NCBI GenBank assembly: GCA_015064195.1
Contig: SVSO01000106.1
Coordinates: forward strand, 1-9,383
Length of the DNA stretch: 9,383 nt
DNA from: Oscillospiraceae bacterium
GTDB taxonomy: Bacteria; Bacillota_A; Clostridia; Oscillospirales; CAG-272
Direction of reading: 5' to 3'
Numbering within the stretch: the stretch's first letter is position 1; every line of letters begins with the position of its first letter. The position numbers and the translations under genes are program-made. Below are positions 6,559-9,383 of this stretch, one piece after another. The notes beneath the pieces are model-generated. The model saw nothing but the letters and a program-made list of their open reading frames with translations, searched no databases and was not told where the DNA came from.

Positions 6559-8067
6559 TTACTCCAGCGTAAGGAAGATCGCCTTTGCTTCCTCTAAATC
6601 GGAAAGTGCGCGTTCCTTCGCGGACTCGTAGATCGAAGCGATGTCGCCGTTTCTCGACTGAGCTGCGGTCAGGATGCGGTTGGTCAGGTTGCCCCACTGG
6701 AAGAAATAACCGATGTCATAAACCTTGGTGGAGAAGATGATGTCGAGCATTTCCTTGGAATCCTCATCGCGAACGGTCTTGCCGGTCAGGGTGATGTCAT
6801 AGAATGCGGGGGTGACGATCTCCGCACTCTTCGCGCTGAATGCTTCCAGAATCAGACCGGAGCGTGCAGGATCCTTGACCGTGATCGGAATGGACATGAG
6901 GGTGGTGCCGTAGCCGTGGGAGGTGGTATAGTAGCGATCCTGCGCCTCGTCATACTTGGGCAGCGGAATAATGCCGAAGTCCGCACTGCTGCTTCTCAGC
7001 TTGAGGATGGTGTTGACCTGTGCATAGGAATAGAGCATCTGGTCGTTTTCGAGGAAATACTGGATCGTGCCCTCAAAGGTACCATCGCCGGCTGACGACA
7101 GGTAGGCATGATTGGACTTGAGGCTCAGCTGTGCATCGGACTGGTAGAATGCGAATACCTTTTCCCATGTATTCACCAGCCGCTCGGTGTAGAGGGTCAG
7201 CTCCGGTTCACCGTTTTCGTTGATGACGGCAAACTGATTGCCGGCGGAATGAATGAAGCCGAAGACGTTGTCCTGCCACGAAATGTAGCCGTAGCGGTCT
7301 TTATCGTCCATCTTGGAGTCGCCGTTCAGATCGGAATAGACCTTCTGGGAATCGGCGATCATCTTGTCCAGCGTCCATTTGCCGCTGCGGACTGCTTCGT
7401 AAGGATCGTCAATGTCGAACATATCCACCATATTCTTGGAGAATATGACAGTATATGCGCATTTGTTATCGATGTAGGTCAGCTCACCGGTGGTAAAGAA
7501 GATCTTATCGCCGAAGGACAGGCTCTCGTTGGCGTTCTGATCCCACCACGGTTTTGAAAGATCGAGATGCTCCACGGTGTTCAGATCAATGAGATAATCG
7601 TCCATCATGAAGCCGACGGTGGTATAGGGGGAGGACAGAATGCAGTCCACTGTGTCATCGTCCACGAGAACGAGCTGATTGATGGTCTTTGCCATTGCGC
7701 CATCGTGGAGGGACAGACCCGTCTCACCGGCCCACAGCACATCGATATTGATGTTGTACTTATCCTCGATGAAGGATGTGCGCTCATATACAGCATCGTT
7801 GAGGGTTTCACCGTTCTGCTCCTCAACCTTGATGTCGTGGTTGTGCCATGCACCGAAGCTCTGACCGTCGCCGCGTACTGCGAAGGTGAAGGTCTCGCCG
7901 TTGTAATCGGCATCCGGCAGACCGGGATCGTAGGGATTGGTCGTCTCAGCTTCCGTTGTTTCCGTGGTATCGGCGGCGGTGGTATCGTCAGCCGTGCCGG
8001 AAGATCCGCAGGATACGCCTGCCAGCATAGCAGCGAGCAGGAAATATGTTACGAGTTGCTTGTTCAT
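6559..8067 (-). CDS. ABC-type sugar solute-binding lipoprotein, second paralogue
   Basis: This 502-residue extracytoplasmic binding protein starts MNKQLVTYFLLAAMLAGVSC. Cys20 is the likely lipidated residue, although Gly at -3 is a weaker lipobox than usual. A Thr/Asp/Glu-rich linker (21-45) precedes the mature start YNGETFTFAVRG. DLNGDSKMDDKD (246-257) resembles an EF-hand/dockerin-type calcium loop. The C-terminal third (LEAFSAKSAEIVTPAFYDITLTGKTVRDEDSKEM) aligns by eye with both other binding proteins in the window. ATG 8067 has GAGGA (- strand, 8078-8074) 6 nt upstream. It is transcribed alone, divergently from the AraC gene, from a promoter inside a perfect palindrome. That context suggests that the AraC protein senses or controls uptake of its ligand. 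The ligand is unknown and no permease is adjacent. Confidence 0.88.
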   Translation of the reverse strand: MNKQLVTYFLLAAMLAGVSCGSSGTADDTTAADTTETTEAETTNPYDPGLPDADYNGETFTFAVRGDGQSFGAWHNHDIKVEEQNGETLNDAVYERTSFIEDKYNINIDVLWAGETGLSLHDGAMAKTINQLVLVDDDTVDCILSSPYTTVGFMMDDYLIDLNTVEHLDLSKPWWDQNANESLSFGDKIFFTTGELTYIDNKCAYTVIFSKNMVDMFDIDDPYEAVRSGKWTLDKMIADSQKVYSDLNGDSKMDDKDRYGYISWQDNVFGFIHSAGNQFAVINENGEPELTLYTERLVNTWEKVFAFYQSDAQLSLKSNHAYLSSAGDGTFEGTIQYFLENDQMLYSYAQVNTILKLRSSSADFGIIPLPKYDEAQDRYYTTSHGYGTTLMSIPITVKDPARSGLILEAFSAKSAEIVTPAFYDITLTGKTVRDEDSKEMLDIIFSTKVYDIGYFFQWGNLTNRILTAAQSRNGDIASIYESAKERALSDLEEAKAIFLTLE

Positions 8068-8114
8068 ATGAAGTCCTCACTTTCAAAAAAATTTGCAAAA
8101 AGTATTTTGTGCTA

Positions 8115-8143
8115 TTTACATTATATCAAAAATGTGATATAAT
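8115..8143 (+). promoter_or_regulatory. Promoter of the AraC regulator gene
   Basis: TTTACA (8115-8120) and TATAAT (8138-8143) are 17 bp apart, with TG at 8135-8136. The predicted start near 8150 leaves a leader of about 30 nt. It overlaps the opposite promoter completely. Confidence 0.85.
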
Positions 8144-8148
8144 GTAAA
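8120..8148 (-). promoter_or_regulatory. Promoter of the second solute-binding protein gene
   Basis: On the - strand, TTTACA (8148-8143) and TATAAT (8125-8120) are 17 bp apart with TGA before the -10. It is the mirror image of the AraC promoter. The -35 of each overlaps the -10 of the other by one base. Confidence 0.85.
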
Positions 8149-8175
8149 TAGCAAAATTCATGTATGAGGTGACAT
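8143..8175 (-). promoter_or_regulatory. Bipartite regulator-binding element, copy 2
   Basis: TGTAAATAGCAAAATTC (8143-8159), 9 bases, then GTGACAT (8169-8175) repeats the element at 6486-6518 block for block. Here its distal block overlaps the ribosome binding site of the AraC gene (8166-8172). A protein bound here could therefore activate the - strand gene and repress the + strand regulator at once (inference). Confidence 0.65.
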
Positions 8176-8180
8176 AATTC

Positions 8181-9053
8181 ATGGGTGCTTATGAAATTTT
8201 GGACAGTCACAACCATTTTGTATCCGTTCCCATGGGCGCAAACGGGGATGTATTCTGTTATCAGGTGCGGTGGGATCTGTATGCGGATGTTCACTGCGCC
8301 GACCGGGAGCCGTCCTTTCTGACGCCGCCCCATATGCACGATTCGCTGGAGTTTATGTATGTCAAATCCGGCACGCTTCGGGCAGAGATCGGCGGCGAGG
8401 AATACATCATTTCTCCCGGCAACATGGCGGCTGTGTCCAGCTTCTCTCCCCATGCTTTCAGCGCGGATGACAAAACCACGGCGCGCCTGCTCATCATCCC
8501 GCGCCATTATCTCTCCGGCTTCGATCACCTGCTCAATCAGCGAACCTTCGGCACGCCCGTCTGCCCCGACGATGCGGATCACACCATCTATCATATGCTG
8601 GAGGTCATTTACAATATCTGCAACCGCTGCGGTATTTACGAAAACGTGCCGTGGAACGTGCGGATGGCCATGCTTCCGCCGTTTTTTCAGACATTTCTGC
8701 ATACGCTCATCCAGCTCTGCGGCCTGAAGGACAGCATCCACACGTCGCCGCTCATCGTATCCGCCATGGAATACATCCACACCCATCACAGGGAGCGCAT
8801 CCGCATCCCGCAGATGGCCAAGGAGCTGCTCTGCCATCAGCAGACGCTCACCGATCAATTTCACAAAGCCTTCGGCATGACCATCACCGCCTACGTGAAC
8901 CGCCTCCGTGCCATCGACGTTTACACAAGCCTCGCCCGGGATGCCACGCTGACGCTGGCGGAAGCATCGGAAGCCGCCGGATTCGGTTCGGTGCGCAGTA
9001 TGCTCCGCGCATATCGGGAGGTTTACGGCACAACGCCCAGCAATAATCGATAG
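8181..9053 (+). CDS. AraC-family transcriptional regulator with N-terminal cupin
   Basis: The 290-residue length is normal for sugar-responsive AraC regulators. The N-terminal cupin-like sensing domain includes PPHMHDSLEFMYVKSGTL (49-66) and ISPGNMAAVSSFSPHAF (77-93). The C-terminal DNA-binding domain spans about 192-290, with helix-turn-helix units near 206-228 (RIRIPQMAKELLCHQQTLTDQF) and 258-281, ending in the family-typical FxxxYREVYGTTPS region. ATG 8181 follows GAGGTGA (8166-8172) at 8 nt. The gene is divergent from the second binding-protein gene, and a bipartite element overlaps its leader. It probably regulates that gene, the sialidase-like gene and itself. The inducer is unknown. 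It is not obviously the replacement for the broken AraC gene at 128-409, whose helix sequences differ. Confidence 0.93.
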   Translation: MGAYEILDSHNHFVSVPMGANGDVFCYQVRWDLYADVHCADREPSFLTPPHMHDSLEFMYVKSGTLRAEIGGEEYIISPGNMAAVSSFSPHAFSADDKTTARLLIIPRHYLSGFDHLLNQRTFGTPVCPDDADHTIYHMLEVIYNICNRCGIYENVPWNVRMAMLPPFFQTFLHTLIQLCGLKDSIHTSPLIVSAMEYIHTHHRERIRIPQMAKELLCHQQTLTDQFHKAFGMTITAYVNRLRAIDVYTSLARDATLTLAEASEAAGFGSVRSMLRAYREVYGTTPSNNR

Positions 9054-9085
9054 AAAAAATCCGCAGGTTTTCCTGCGGATTTTTT
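9054..9085. terminator. Terminator between the AraC gene and the convergent binding-protein gene
   Basis: Perfect 14-bp arms AAAAAATCCGCAGG (9054-9067) and CCTGCGGATTTTTT (9072-9085) with loop TTTT start directly after the AraC stop codon. A and T runs on either side make it bidirectional; it ends 4 nt from the stop of the - strand gene. Confidence 0.9.
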
Positions 9086-9089
9086 GTGG

Positions 9090-9383
9090 TTATTCCAATG
9101 CCTGAATCGCCGCCACAAAGGTGTCGATCTGCGTCTGATGCTTGGCTTCGATGCGCGCATAGCTGGTCGTCCAGCCGGCGATATTATCATAACAATCGTC
9201 CCGGAACCAGGATACCATGGTCGTTACCGAGTGGAACACTGTGCCGAAATCGAAAGTTACGCCGCCGCGGATCAGGTCAAACATCCGCGCCGTATCATCG
9301 GTGGTGGAATATTTCACCTTCACCGCCACCTCGTAATAAGCCGGTGTAACGCGTCGGTAGCCCTCCGATGCCATGGCTTCCAT
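9090..9383 (-). CDS. Third solute-binding protein, C-terminal part (gene continues past the window)
   Basis: The visible 97 residues (MEAMASEGYRRVTPAYYEVAVKVKYSTTDD...IQALE) align by eye with the C-termini of the other two binding proteins in the window. The shared pattern is E-x-M/F-A/S-A-x-S/E, then VTP-x-[YF]-[YF]-[ED], then K, then D, then a conserved aromatic helix region. The Met at the window edge is probably internal, since these proteins are about 480-500 residues long. It ends at TAA (9092-9090, - strand). Signal peptide, promoter and partner permeases lie outside. The family assignment is good; the ligand is unknown. Confidence 0.78.
   Translation of the reverse strand: MEAMASEGYRRVTPAYYEVAVKVKYSTTDDTARMFDLIRGGVTFDFGTVFHSVTTMVSWFRDDCYDNIAGWTTSYARIEAKHQTQIDTFVAAIQALE

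Larger units (their letters stand above)
8110..8153. repeat. Perfect 19-bp-arm inverted repeat in the divergent promoter region
   Basis: The left arm is 8110-8128 (TGCTATTTACATTATATCA) and the right arm 8135-8153 is its exact reverse complement, with a 6-base centre AAAATG. Each arm holds a -35 box and the opposite strand's -10 box, so the repeat is a symmetric two-way promoter rather than a terminator. No T-run follows. Confidence 0.92.

Noticed and set aside
4612..6597. A 661-codon open frame on the + strand opposite the sialidase-like gene
   Set aside because: It starts inside the terminator hairpin with no ribosome binding site and gives low-complexity Val/Ala/Gly/His-rich sequence without motifs. 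The - strand gene has Asp boxes, a promoter and a strong Shine-Dalgarno, so this is its antisense shadow.
7567..8142. A 191-codon open frame on the + strand opposite the second binding protein's N-terminus
   Set aside because: The hydrophobic composition is the reverse complement of the acidic linker and domain; no ribosome binding site.
8110..8153. Palindrome as a transcription terminator or CRISPR-like repeat
   Set aside because: It is AT-rich, lacks a following T-run, lies between divergent genes, and occurs once as a full palindrome; the promoter explanation accounts for it.
8121..8864. A 247-codon open frame on the - strand overlapping the AraC gene
   Set aside because: It would have to start within the AraC coding region, and its sequence has no family features; the AraC frame is well supported.
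1..9383. tRNA, rRNA, CRISPR array, known riboswitch or antiphage system
   Set aside because: I looked on both strands and saw no tRNA-like cloverleaf, no regularly spaced repeats and no recognisable conserved RNA or defence gene.

Overview
The window looks like a chromosomal carbohydrate-utilisation region of a Gram-positive, probably gut-dwelling clostridium (Oscillospiraceae/Ruminococcaceae-like). The grounds are strong AGGAGG-type ribosome binding sites, SigA-like promoters with extended -10 boxes, lipoprotein-anchored solute-binding proteins with Thr/Asp-rich linkers, AraC regulators and moderately GC-rich coding DNA between AT-rich spacers. The taxon is inferred, not proven.

Left part (1-529): the window opens in the last 21 codons of an IS3-family transposase. 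The right end of that element lies near 101-127. It runs directly into the C-terminal DNA-binding part of an AraC regulator that has lost its 5' portion, so an IS insertion appears to have cut this gene. A near-consensus promoter (460-488) follows.

Middle-left (530-4650, + strand): a cytoplasmic GH36 alpha-galactosidase with its own terminator, a small PepSY-type lipoprotein, and a lipoprotein solute-binding protein with its own strong promoter. The last ends at a bidirectional hairpin terminator (about 4616-4650).

Middle-right (4651-8067, - strand): a cytoplasmic sialidase-fold (Asp-box) protein with a C-terminal beta-sandwich, and upstream of it a second lipoprotein solute-binding protein. 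Each has its own promoter, and a terminator separates them.

Right part (8068-9383): an intact AraC regulator is divergent from the second binding protein. The two share a perfect 19-bp-arm inverted repeat holding two completely overlapping, oppositely directed promoters. A bipartite 33-bp element at this promoter recurs, in the same place relative to -35, at the sialidase-like gene. The AraC protein is therefore the likely regulator of both. After its terminator the window ends in the C-terminus of a third, paralogous binding protein on the - strand.

Together the genes suggest uptake and intracellular trimming of galactosylated and perhaps acid-sugar or other glycosides. No ABC permease or ATPase is in the window, so the transport partners lie elsewhere. 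The most interesting signals are the symmetric divergent promoter, the shared bipartite operator candidate, and the sialidase-fold enzyme of uncertain specificity.
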